The position numbers and the translations under genes were made by a program. This document shows, in pieces, positions 9,758 to 20,904 of a DNA stretch of 64,000 nt (position 1 is the stretch's first letter; the number at the start of each line of letters is the position of its first letter). The stretch comes from Arachnopeziza araneosa (lineage: Eukaryota > Ascomycota > Leotiomycetes > Helotiales > Arachnopezizaceae): positions 806,001 to 870,000 of the forward strand of contig QYAI01000004.1 of assembly GCA_003988855.1 (NCBI GenBank), written 5' to 3'. The notes beneath the pieces are model-generated. The model worked only from the letters and a program-made list of their open reading frames with translations. It did no database searches and had not been told where the DNA came from.

Positions 9758-12700
9758 CTAGATAACGTTATATCTACCACTTGCAGGTGCTCTACCTTCA
9801 GCATCAGCAGCAGCCATAGTGCCTTCCTTCAATAGTCGCATCAATTCTCTCATAGCATTAGTGACCACAACCTCAGTATCACCTTCTACTAGAATATACA
9901 ACTTGGGATCGCCACCAAGAGGGACCTCCTTCCCAGCCGGATAGAAACTTCCTTTGGTTGTGATGGATGTTCCTGTTGCCTCGAGAATCTTGGCAACATT
10001 GGTTCTATTGGTAACCGCCCATCTTGCTTTCTGGGGGAAATCGTTGATTTCAAGAGTTGCATGAAAGGCACCAGCATCTGGTCCTTTGTTGTCAATCGGT
10101 ACACCTGAGCGAAGTTGGCCAGTCTTATTGAGTCTGGCGTTGATAGCATCAATAGCTGATGTGACTTTGTCAAGCGGATTCTTAGAGCCTCCAGAAGATG
10201 ATGACGCCGTCTCGGTTCTGTGAACTGTGATCTTACCATCCAAATCAATGCCCTTGGGGACACCAACTAGTTGAGGCGCTGCATTTGCTGGTTGCACAGT
10301 TGAGGCAGCCTTGAGAACAATATCCTCTTCGCCGTCTTTCTCTTCTTTCTCTTCATCATCATCTCCATCTGTCTTGTGTGTCTTCCTTTCCCGCATTCTG
10401 GCTGCTTCTCGTTCCGCATCGAGTCGTTCCAAGCCCTTACCACCAAACCCTGAGCTGTCTTTTGATTTACCAGACTTTACCTTGTCACGGAATGCTTTTC
10501 TCATAGCATCTAATCTTTCGGGTACAGACTGGCCCGACTGCTCTAGGGCTTTTGCAATACCAACTGAATACTGTTCTTGTTCCTCTGTGATAAAAGTGAC
10601 CGCTGTTCCCGTGTTTCCTGCCCGGCCAGTGCGACCGGCTCTATGGACATAGTCTTCCAGGTGATTAGGAGCATCAAAATTAACTACCAATTTGAGTTGC
10701 TTGACGTCCAATCCTCGAGCGGCAACAGAAGTAGCAATCATGATTGGAATAACTCCAGCTTTAAAATCATCGATAGTTGAGTCTCGATCGATCTGATCCT
10801 TTCCACCATGGATAGACATACAAGGATATCCTTTACGCATCAGATCCTTCAACAAATCATCTGCCTTCTCTTGTCGGTCGACAAAGATAAGAGTACGGGC
10901 GTCTTCATCTTTATCGTAAAGTTCTCCCAGAAGCTCCAACAGACGATGAAATTTCTCCTTCTCTTCTCGAACTTCAACTATTTGCGTAATCTCAGGAGCG
11001 ACAACACTTCTACCTCCAACGGTGATCTCTACAGGCGACTGGAGCGTTTTCTTCGCAAGCGCATCCATAATCCGAGGCATGGTTGCTGAGAATAGAATAG
11101 TTTGTCTGTCGGGCCGGATGTTAGCAAAAACTTTCATGACCTGAGGCTCGAAGCCCATATCAAACATTCGATCCGCTTCATCTAATACAACATAAGTGAC
11201 CCGTCGGAGATTTGTCACTCGACCAGAGTTTGCTGCTAAAAGATCTATGATTCGGCCGGGCGTGCAGACAATTATCTCTGCGCCTCTTTTCAGGTCCGCA
11301 ATCTGATCTTTGATAGGCGCTCCACCATAAGCACAAACAGCTCTGAGGCCCATTGCTTTCAAAAACGGTTTACACTCCTTGTGAATTTGAGTCGCAAGTT
11401 CTCTTGTTGGAGTCATTATCAACCCTACAGGGCCATCGGAGCCTTCAAGTGGACGCTGATCTCGGATGTGTCGAAACATTGGCAAAAGGAAAGCTATTGT
11501 TTTCCCGGATCCAGTTTTAGCCACACCTATAACATCTCTTCCAGACATAATTGCGGGAATCGCTTGCATTTGGATGGCAGTTGGTCGTTCAAACCCAAGC
11601 CGGCGAATAACTTCCAATGACTGAACGTTCAAACCGCACTGCGACCATTTCTGGACTGGTTTCGGGACATCTTTCCCAGCAACCTTTATGCCATCCAACT
11701 CGAGACGTAAGTCGGCTAGTTCAGCCTCTGTCATCTCGGCCAATTCAGCGGGCTCAGAGTAGAAGTTCTTTCTAATAGGCTCCAGATCCATCTTAGCATA
11801 GTTAATTGTGGGTAAGTCTTTCTTCTTCCTTGCTTTATTAGCCATGGCAAGAATATCATCCGGGTCTGCTTCCATTGCCTTAAGTTCGACATCATCATCT
11901 CCAAATAACGGTTCTGGCTCTTTCTGTTGACTCTTGCTTTGATTCTTATTGAATATGCCTGTATTTTTAGGTGCAGCAAAAGGGTCGCCCATTTCGTCCA
12001 TGAAAGCGTCCAACGGATCGATTTCTTCGTCTTCGTCATTCGATGTTGGTCTAGTGATTACTAGAGGAGCCTCATCCATTTTGGCATCAGAATCTGCATC
12101 GGCTACCAGATAAGTAGAATCAGTTCCAGCATCAACGGACTGGGATCCTTGGTTTTGCTCTTGCAGTCTCTCTTCTCGCTTTTCTGCAGCCGCCCTTGCA
12201 GCCGCTGCGGCTTCCTCTTCCGTCCCGGCGTCCTCCATATCAACATCGTCGTCGTCGTCGTCCTCACCCTCAACACCGTTAGCGAGCGCAGCATCCTCAT
12301 CCTCAATGTTTGCCAATGGGAGGGTTGGTAGCTTCTCTAATTTTTTCCTTGCACCCTCATCTTCCCCAAAATCCAAAGTTCGCTTTGACGAGGTCTTCTC
12401 ATTTTCAATTGTAGACTTCGCTCCGAGTCCAAACGCATTTAAATTTCCTCGAGCTTTAGGTAACGCGGATACTGTTTGAAAAGGGTTAGTAAATGATTGG
12501 TGAATATTATACGGCAGTAGAGATATACCTTTGGTTGCACTGTTGAAAGCTGTAGGTTTTTTGTCAGCTTGTAACCCTTTGACCGAAGATGTTAAGGAAG
12601 CGGACGCTTTTGTTAACTCTTTCAGTGGTAAATCTGTTCCTAGGGTGTTTACAGCACTCGAATTTGCTACAGCTTTCTTGGCGATCGCTTTAGGATCGAA

Positions 12701-13518
12701 TTTGCCTGCATATGGTGCGGGTGAAGCAGTACTAGTGGGTGTCATAGGAGATAAAGGCGATCCAGCTGCAGGAGAGCCGTTTTCCTTCTGATCTATATCA
12801 TCAAGAAGTTTTCGAGTCCCTCCCGTAGAGGCTTCCTTTTCCTTGCGCTCCTTATCTTCATTCATTTTCTTTTTCCATGCTTCTAATTTCGCAAGTCGTT
12901 CTGCTTTCTTTTCTGCTTCTGTCTGGACTGGAGGCCCAGATGCTTTGGGCACCTGTATCACATTAATCACATGCACAAATACAGAAATGTTCAAAAACAT
13001 ACCTCGACTGGCTTAACATTCTCAGGTTTACTTGGAGGTTTTCCATTGCTGCCATCGCCTCTGCTACGGGGCCAAGAGTCAGTAGAGTCCTCGCGGCGCC
13101 TTGGAGCCCTTTCATAGGATTCGTCTCGCCTGTCTCGATAATCTCGATCTCGACTTCTGCGCCGCCTTCGATCTGGCGATCGTTCTCTTTCGACATATCT
13201 GTCTCTCCGATCGCGTGATCTTTCTCGTCTGCCAGATCTATAGAAATCATCGTCTCTACGATCTAAGGATCTTTCTCTCCTGCGGTTGATATCGCGGTCT
13301 CGGTATCGACGCTGCTCTCGAGGGTAAGTTTGATGAAACCAAAGTAGACCAAATGATTTGCTTACATCTGCGCTTCGAGATCGGCTGCGCCGTCGAGGAC
13401 CTCTAGGGTCATCCCTCCTATCTCGATCGCGTCGTACATCTTCGTCTCTTTTGCTTCGTTTCGAGGAGTGTTGGCTTCCTGCAGGCGATGGTGAGCGAGA
13501 GTCCCTGTGCCGAGCCAT
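9758..13518 (-). CDS. PRP5: DEAD-box pre-mRNA splicing helicase Prp5
   Basis: RNA-dependent ATPase that remodels U2 snRNP and proofreads branch-site pairing during prespliceosome assembly in the nucleus. Exons are 13366-13518, 13003-13311, 12529-12952 and 9758-12471; the product is 1199 aa. Residues 1-150 are an Arg/Ser/Asp-rich RS-like domain. A Lys/Glu-rich coiled region follows, then an acidic stretch and the DPLDAFMDEMGDPF segment; in yeast Prp5 the DPLD motif contacts SF3b. The helicase core has the Q motif, AKTGSGKT (I), TPTRELATQ (Ia), DEAD (II), SAT (III) and HRAGRTGR (VI). Two introns (54 nt at 13312-13365 and 57 nt at 12472-12528) are in frame and stop-free. I removed them because of good donors, branch sites (TTACTAAC in the second) and restored family sequence (TKVSALPKARGNL). 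Confidence 0.93.
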
Positions 13519-14040
13519 TTTGCTTCAGTCAGTGGCAGCAATACTTTCTGGCGGACTAAGAGACTAGTCATAAAACTTCCTCCTTTCTATGACACTGAAA
13601 CAGTTCTTCGGTTATGAGGTTGGATAAGGCTGCGATATGATGTCGAGATGTTACCTGCAAGGTTGATGGAAGACTTGTACGCGAGCGCCAAGACCATCCG
13701 AAACCAACGTCTAAAGTGTTAAGAGCGCTTGCTAATTCATGATTTAAGATTTCGAGGCTGTTATTGATTCATTCAATGCGCGCCACGTAAAATAATCAAT
13801 TGCTAGCGTTACTTTAGGAAAAGTCACATTCCTTGAACTGGAAAGTTTTTCTATTTATTTCCAAGTCGCCCAGCTTGCCGCGCCTGCGCTTGCGCTTGTT
13901 TCCCGGAAATCAATCAAGCTCCTGAGCTGATCCCAGCCCCCTCTGACACGCGACTTTGCGACGTCCACTCGTTACCTCTCTGTTTGCTCAATCACCGTTT
14001 TTAAAGCATCAACACGTTGAAAGCTTCTCCAAAGCTCAAA
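13519..14040. promoter_or_regulatory. Divergent promoter region, PRP5 / mitochondrial HMG protein
   Basis: 522 bp between the start codons of two divergent genes. A pyrimidine-rich stretch with TTTGCTCAATCACCG lies just upstream of the HMG gene. No specific factor site is identified. Confidence 0.5.
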
Positions 14041-15054
14041 ATGTTAACCACAATTGGTCGAGCCGCTGTTAGGAGGGTGGTCACGCGAGGACCAAAGTCA
14101 ACAAACCAGACTCTGCAATCTCTTTGGCGACTACATGGTGTCAACAGCCTCTATGCCACCGACAAAAGCTCAAGCAACCTCCAGTCATTTCTCTCGGTCT
14201 GTCGTTCTTACAGCACTGCGGCAGGAGCTTCTTCGACTTCAAAAACCAAGAGCAAGGCCACCCCAAAAAAAGCTACCCCTAAGAAAGCAGCAGCTAAGAA
14301 GCCAGTCAAGAAGAAAACTGCAAAGAAAGTCAAACCAAAGGTCAAAAGGGTTGCCAAGAAGAAGATTCCAACAGAAGCCGAGAAGGCGAAGCTACTTTTG
14401 AAATCCTTGAAGCAGACGGCGTTGGTCCCTCCAAAACAAGTACCTCGATCAGTATATCAAGTAGTCATTTCAGAGGTCACAAAAGCAGGTGGAGCCTTCA
14501 CTGAAGCGATTATAAAGTACAAGGCTCTTACTCCTGCCGAGACAGAGGTAAACCCTCAGACTGCTAACCATGGAGATGTGCTCACACCCCGATAGCATTA
14601 TAACCACATAGCCAATCAAAATAAGGCTGCATATGAGATCACTCTCAAGAAATGGGTCGCAGAACACACGCCCGATGAGATCCGTCTGGCCAACAATGCT
14701 CGAAAGCTGCTGAGGAAAAAGCAAGAGGGTAAAGCTTGGCGTTTGATTGTGGACCCTCGACACCCCAAGCAGCCAACAAATACTTTTGCACGGTTCTCTG
14801 CAGATCGATACGCATCGGGAGATCTGAAAGGGATTAAAATCGGTGAAGCTGGTAGATTGCTGGCTTCGGAGTACAAGGCTTTGAGCCCAACCGAAAAAAA
14901 GGTCCGTAGAAGCATTTGACACCGTCTGACATTCTTCACTAACCTTCCTTAGAAATACGAAGATTCCTTCCAGGCCGATCGCCAGCGCTATCTCCAGGAG
15001 TTCAAGACTGTATTTAAACGCGACCCAGTACACGCGGGTCAACCGACCTCTTGA
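14041..15054 (+). CDS. Mitochondrial HMG-box protein (Abf2/TFAM-like)
   Basis: Exons 14041-14547, 14596-14901 and 14953-15054 join in phase 0; product 304 aa. The N-terminus (MLTTIGRAAVRRVVTRGPKS) is a strong mitochondrial presequence. A very basic Lys/Ala/Pro/Thr tract at residues ~75-115 resembles histone H1 tails (TPKKATPKKAAAKKPVKKK). Two HMG-like helical regions follow: PPRSVYQ-type then HYNHIANQNKAAYEITLKKW, and RHPKQPTNTFARFSADRYAS to EYKALSPTEKKKYEDSFQAD. A role in packaging mitochondrial DNA is inferred from this architecture. The second box is the better match; the first is diverged. The annotated start is the first ATG. Confidence 0.83.
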
Positions 15055-16249
15055 TATCCCAGCTTTTGTTGACTGTCTGAACACTTGCTTTGTAAGAAGA
15101 ATATCTGCGTGCAAACAGCGAGAAGATAGCTGGCATGTCCCTATAAGAAACTCAAGTTTATGGATCTGTTCGGTTGGTATGTAGCAATATGTTCTGGTTG
15201 TGTTTTTGGGCGTGAGCTGAGTGAAATCACGGGGGATACGTGAGGGTTCCGGTAGATCAAGACGCTTCTGATAAAGCGCGAGTACATGGATACCAATGTA
15301 CTGTACAGCCCAAAACATGACTCGCCAAGTCAGGCATTGATTGAAGCAGCGGTTCTCTCAAACTAAAAAATTTCCCCAGGTACTAGGCTTCAAAAGGCAC
15401 ATTGACCGTCTTTCAAGCTCAATGGTAAGCGATATTAGTGGCTCTAAGTAGATGCCAAGGCAAACGCTCTTCATCATTATCATGCAAGGCTATTGTGTTT
15501 GCGAGCCACCTCTGTTTACAAACCGCCATAAGAAGTAAGTAAATAAAGCACAGCCTGGCGGGTCTGCAAGGCTGACAGAAGCGAGTTTGGGGATCTGGCA
15601 CATGTTGGTTCCCACGCAACGGGATCCACGCAACGCCACACCTAAGCCCAAGTGAGAGAAACCTTCTCACACGAAACCTCAAAGAAATGTGCTCAAACTC
15701 CCGCCGCCAAAACACAGGAGCCAAACATGACTGCTACACCTGGCCACTTCCGCAGCTGAGAATCGAGTTGCGAGAGTAGAGTGAGAAGAGATTGCGGTTC
15801 TTGCGAAGATGGCATAGCAGGGCGTGGATCAAGTGCCGCGGGTATTATCCATCTGCAATGTCGCCGCAATGTCGCACTACATTCTTTTGAGAGGTACCGA
15901 CCGGAAATTCACGAGTCGGGAATGCATCGCTTTGTTGGTGGGGCCGCCGCCGCCTTCCTTGATGAGCAAGTTCTTTGCTGATGCGATTCGAGACCCGAGG
16001 CGCTGGTTCATAAGCTTCACATCTGCTCTTTTTTGAGCGCGTTTCATTTTCCTCCTTCACGGCTTGAGCATTTCAAGTCTGGTCGTCGCTGTATTTGAAG
16101 TCCTGGCTCTCTTTCTCTCCTTCCTACCTCCGCAAATGGTCCCTTCTCACAATATTACACAAAATCTCCCACTTATTAATTCCTAATCCTACCACGCCGG
16201 TCCGCAACCTTTTGTAATCGTACACTTCGCGCAACCTCATCCCGCCAAA
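15055..16249. other. Intergenic, upstream of ferric reductase
   Basis: About 1.2 kb between two same-strand genes. A TTCTGATAA at 15266-15274 differs by one base from the ATCWGATAA site of fungal GATA iron repressors (SreA family), but lies ~980 bp upstream of the reductase. Pyrimidine-rich sequence precedes the start codon. No coding exon is supported. Confidence 0.5.
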
Positions 16250-18400
16250 ATGGATATGAATATGCCCATGGTAATATCTTCATTTCTTCAGCTATCATGG
16301 TCCTTTGTATTAACACCTCTAGGGCGGAGCGCCCACAGATTCCCCGCTTAATGCCACGGGGGTCGATTTCTCGAACAGCACCGAAGCAGCCGATTTCTTG
16401 GGACAAATCCTGGATGACTCCCTTTTCCAAATAGATGGGAATATGTATGCCAGGAACTTCTGGTATGGCGTCTGCGGCTTGATTGCATTATGTGCCTTCT
16501 TCAACATTGCACAAAAAGTTACATTCCGCCTTAGGTGAGCGTGGAAACTCTTAACCATGTACTTGTTCTGACATGTCTAGAATACGTGCAGCAGCTGCAA
16601 ATAAATTACGGCCAGCTACCCCGGCCAACGTCTTCTCGAGATCGATAGCTTGTCTGACTGCCATTGGCCGAGAAGCAACATATGCTCAGTATACGCCTCT
16701 CCACTCGCGGTCCCTAAAAGTACCCCCTGTTGGCACGATAGCTTTGATTGTGGTCTACCTAGCATGGGTTGTCTTGCTCGAGTTTGTTAACAACAACGTT
16801 GAAGGAGCTCAGCATTTCACGTCCTTGGGAGTTCGAGCGGCATGGCTAGCTGTTGCTCAAGTGCCACTTCTGATTCTGCTTGCGGGAAAGAACAATTTGA
16901 TTGGTGCAGTCACTGGTGTGTCGTACGAGAGGTTAAATGTCCTTCATAGATGGTCCGCAAGGGTTCTACTATTCCTCGTTACGCTTCATGTGATTTTTTT
17001 GCACCTTTCATGGAACGCATACTATCTTGGACCCCTGGAGTACTCAACTGACTCTTGTATCCCTACCGGATGGGCAGTCTATGCTATTCTTCTTTGGATG
17101 AACATCAGCACCATAGCTCCTATTCGAAACTTCTCGTATGAGTTTTTTGTGGTGCAGCACATTATCACATTCTTTGGTTTCATTGGTATGCGCACTTTAT
17201 ACTGTTATATTTTGGGGCTAATTAAGTATAGTGGCGGTCATGATGCATCTTCCAAGCACGGCACTGTATTCTCGGGTTTATATCTATATCCCGATCGTTT
17301 TATATTTCTTGGATCGTCTCGTTCGATCCTCGAGGTTTGCTTATAACAATAGTCGACCTGGAACGGCAACCTTGACAGCGCTAGAGGGCGGTGTTACAAA
17401 AGTTTGCATCCAGAGCAAGACGGTCAAGAAATGGAGCCCTGGTTCTCATGTTTTCCTTTCGATTCCAAAATTTGGCATTGGACAATCACATCCTGCTACT
17501 ATTGCATCCATCCCGGGGTCTCATGATGGAGAACTTGTGTTTATTCTTAAGAGTCACCAAGGTTTCACATCTCGATTGCTTAGATCCGCAACAAATTCCT
17601 CCGCACCACTTCTTCCAAGCAAGGAAGGACAATCAAGTGTTTCATCCAGTTCCCAAGTGACTCACCTTGCTCTCATCGACGGCCCATATGGAAGCTCCCA
17701 CAACGATTTTGCGGCCTTTGATACTGTGATTCTCATTTCTGGATCGACTGGTACGACCTTCACTCTTCCAATCCTCCTTGACCTTGCATCTCGGGCTCGG
17801 CAGATGCGCCTACCTGTGAAACGAATCACCTTTCTCTGGATAGTTAAGAACACATCCTGGATCTCATGGATTTCGAATGAAATAAGTTCTGCCGCAGCTA
17901 CTCTCAATGAAGCAGGCATTGAACTATCTATCCGCATCCACGTCACTTGTGATGATAAATTCACCACTGGAGATGAACAGGACGACAAAGAATGTGGCTG
18001 TGAATGTGACAAGAGCCTCGGACCATGTTGCTGTGTAAATGTTGATGAAAATACAGACAGCATACGCCAAGCTCAGATTGTCGATGAATCTGGCGAGAAA
18101 GTCGAGAAGAAGGATCAGCTCGTCAATATCCGCTCGAGGTCAAGCTCAAGTTTAAAATCTGGTACAAAGTCAAAAGTCTTGCCTTGTGCAATTTTTTACA
18201 GTGGCAGGCCCAATTTCTATGAATTGCTTTGGGATCAACTTGAGCAAGCTGAAGGCGAGACTGGAGTTGCTGTTTGCGGACCATTAGGTCTTAACAGTGA
18301 CATCAGGAAAACGGTAGCAAGATGTAGTGATGAGAGAGGTGTTCATAAGGGGACAGGTGCGCAGGGCATATATTTGCATTCGGAGTGTTTTGGTTGGTAG
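16250..18400 (+). CDS. Ferric/metalloreductase, FRE family flavocytochrome
   Basis: Plasma-membrane-type ferric reductase that moves electrons from NADPH through FAD and two hemes to extracellular Fe(III) or Cu(II). Exons are 16250-16270, 16323-16534, 16581-17185 and 17232-18400; product 668 aa. A short Met-rich start and N-glycosylation-like NATG/NST sites precede the first membrane helix (WYGVCGLIALCAFFNIAQ). The ferric-reductase transmembrane domain carries His residues in LHRWSARVLLFLVTLHVIFL and VVQHIITFFGFI that fit heme ligands. The FAD site is in GQSHPATIAS, and the NADP domain ends with GPLGLNSDIRK and IYLHSECFGW. Residues ~530-548 hold a Cys cluster (ECGCECDKSLGPCCC) inserted in the NADP domain, which is not usual for the family. 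Confidence 0.92.
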
Positions 18401-18881
18401 ACATGGTTTGCATACTGCCACCTGCAGCATAACACGGAGTTGGTGGTGTAAATATACCCTCTTTGAAAATAATGAATACTTGTTTTACAGCACGACTTCT
18501 TTAGAACATAATTGCTCCCGATATTTGTAGGCGATGTGATTGTCATTCCTACGATGACCAACTTACCTGTTGTCCCATATATTACAGATAACCTAAGTTT
18601 CTTTCTCATACGAATCCTGAACGTTTTGCATTGCGTTAAACAAAATCCTGGGTTCTGAGGCCACGGCTATACCACAGTTGAGTGAGAGCAAGATATTTAT
18701 CCTTATTACCAAACCTCTCCTATCCTCTAGCTAGCATCGGAATAGGTTAAAGCAATTTGAGTTGAGAATTAGTTATACATTATGCTATTGATACGACTAT
18801 TCCTAAACCGACCAGATTAACGCCATCCCATAGGCCTACATTACAGGGGCTACATCACAAACCTCACAAAAATGTTCCAGT
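18401..18881. other. Intergenic, convergent
   Basis: AT-rich 3' flanks of the ferric reductase and the NAPE-PLD-like gene. No features seen. Confidence 0.6.
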
Positions 18882-20229
18882 CTAAAACTCCCTACTCTCA
18901 CCAATATCGCAGACATCAAAAACACCTGTCTCAGGTAATCCTTTCCATTTCATCGCCTTTTTTAGCAATGCAGGTGGTTCCAGAACATCCTCGGTAGTTA
19001 AAACCCATGTACCCCAATGAATTCCCATCGCTCGTTTACATTTTGTATCCACAAAGATGTTCACGCTGTCAAAGGGATTGGCATGCATAGAACTCATCAT
19101 AACTCTCGGGTCATAGGCTCCAATAGGGATCAATCCGAGGTCGAAAGGTCCTCTTAGCTCACCAATTTGTTTGAAAGCTGGACATTGGGGTAAATGCGCA
19201 TAAGGCTCCGAGTAATCGTCTACACCTTTAGGTAATTCGGGCACAGCGCGATAACCCGTGTCTCCGCCAAACCAGACGGATCTCCCGCCTGATTTCACGG
19301 CCCATGAGCACCAGAGAGTGTGACCTTTATCGAACGCGGTACGTGCGGATGTGTGTTGGCATGGGAGACACGAGATACGTGCTGTGATATCGGTACTTTT
19401 CGTTTCAGGGGTGGGTGCTGCAGCATTGGTGATTGTCTTATCCCCAGTAGATGGTGAAAGCGAGATATCTACATCATTCCACCAATCCAACTCCTCAACA
19501 TTCTTAATCCCACAGTCTAGGAACCACTTTTTGAGGCCTAAACCCACGAGGAAGTGTGCATTGGGGTGCTTCTCGGCTAGGGCGAGGACGGTGGGGTGTG
19601 AGAGGTGGTCGTAGTGTGAATGTGAGATTATGATGAAGTCGACAATGGGAACATCGGTAATTTGGCATGGTGTGGGGGTGTACCGCTTTGGGCCCATGAA
19701 AGAGAATGGAGAGCAGCGTTCTTCAAAGACGGGGTCGAAGAGGACTCGTAGACCAGAGGGAAATTCAACATAATAGCAGGCGTGGCCCAACCATGTCGCT
19801 CGTAAAGTTGATGAAGCTGTTCGGGATGGTAGAAAGTTCGGGCTAACGACGGGGACGGTAGGAGGAGTAGCATCAGGCCATTTTAATTTGCCTGTAAGTC
19901 CTCTCCTAGGGGGTACGTTAGAAGAAAGCTTTTTTGAAGCTCTAATAGACCACTTACGCAATCATATTCAGCATGAACGCAGGTGCACTATGTTCCTTAT
20001 ACGAGTCCCACGGGTTTACAAAGCCCTTCCCATTCTTCGCATGATGCGTCTTAGCTTCTGAGTCCTCTGGTACAGCTCCTAAAACTGCAGGAATGCTCAT
20101 AGAGCAGGCGTATGCTGCAATTCCAGACATGCCGCTGGTTATGAATCTCGTCTGCGTGTTCGACTGTTTGTGAGGTTCGTTGACTGGGCGAGAACGACGC
20201 CGCAAAAAGGTACGAAAGAAGGAGCGCAT
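18882..20229 (-). CDS. NAPE-PLD-type metallo-beta-lactamase-fold phospholipase
   Basis: Member of the family of N-acyl-phosphatidylethanolamine-hydrolysing phospholipase D, zinc enzymes that release N-acylethanolamines from membrane lipids. Exons 19958-20229 and 18882-19905 join across a 52-nt intron; product 431 aa. Family marks: FVNPWDSYKEHS at the exon 1 end, WLGHACYYVEFPSG, the zinc-binding HxHxDH in SHSHYDHLSHP, WWNDVDISLS, LPCQHTSAR, FGGDTGYRAVP, IPIGAYDPR and MGIHWGTWVLT. Residues ~34-55 form a hydrophobic segment (SGMSGIAAYACSMSIPAVLGA) that could anchor it to a membrane. Substrate in fungi is not established, so the name is by family. Confidence 0.87.
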
Positions 20230-20904
20230 TTGTGACGAAAAGAAAGAGAAGAGAGGAGGATAAATACTGCTGGAAAGTAGCGCTGTAACTAACCACGAAT
20301 GTTAATGCAAGGTTGCGGAGATAGGGATGATGGACTTTTGGCGGGGGACAATCCCCGCGGAATTCGGGTCAACTTGAACGTCCGGCTTTCCCTTTCGTGT
20401 GAGGCTGAGGCTGGTACTGCTCCTCTTGGGTTCGCAATGCCGATATGTCTGAAAGAAGAGCGATACAACACCTGAAAACTTGATACAATATATTCTCTTA
20501 CACCGACACAAGCATCGCGAAATGAGTTAGAAAACGGTGTTTCACTGCCTTTTTGCCCAGCATACTTGGTGCTAAACTTAAAACACTGATATGATAGAGA
20601 GTTTAGCGCCAGAACATCACAAAGGGCAATTCCCAGCCACGACACCTAGAATCAAGCTCTCACATGATGCAATAGTCTTGTAGGTTCTAAGAGCCATATC
20701 AAGTTGTTTCAATCCCTTGAGGACAAGAATCTCCCAAAAGTCCTCTCTTGGTCACGATGCACCCAATCAGTAACTACCTTGTAATATCGCATTTGGAAAC
20801 TTTTTTAAACTCCACCGCTATCTACAGAATTCGTAGCGTAAAAATACAATAACGCCCCTTTGATTCTCCATTCGTCTATGGATGATTATATATGAGCCGG
20901 CCTT
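20230..20904. other. Intergenic between two minus-strand genes
   Basis: Holds the NAPE-PLD-like promoter and the MFS gene 3' flank. A 118-residue frame at 20289-20645 has no family features and I do not call it. Confidence 0.55.

Noticed and set aside
14470..15318. 282-codon minus-strand reading frame
   Set aside because: It lies opposite the well-supported HMG-protein exons and introns and has no recognisable domain; it is an antisense shadow.
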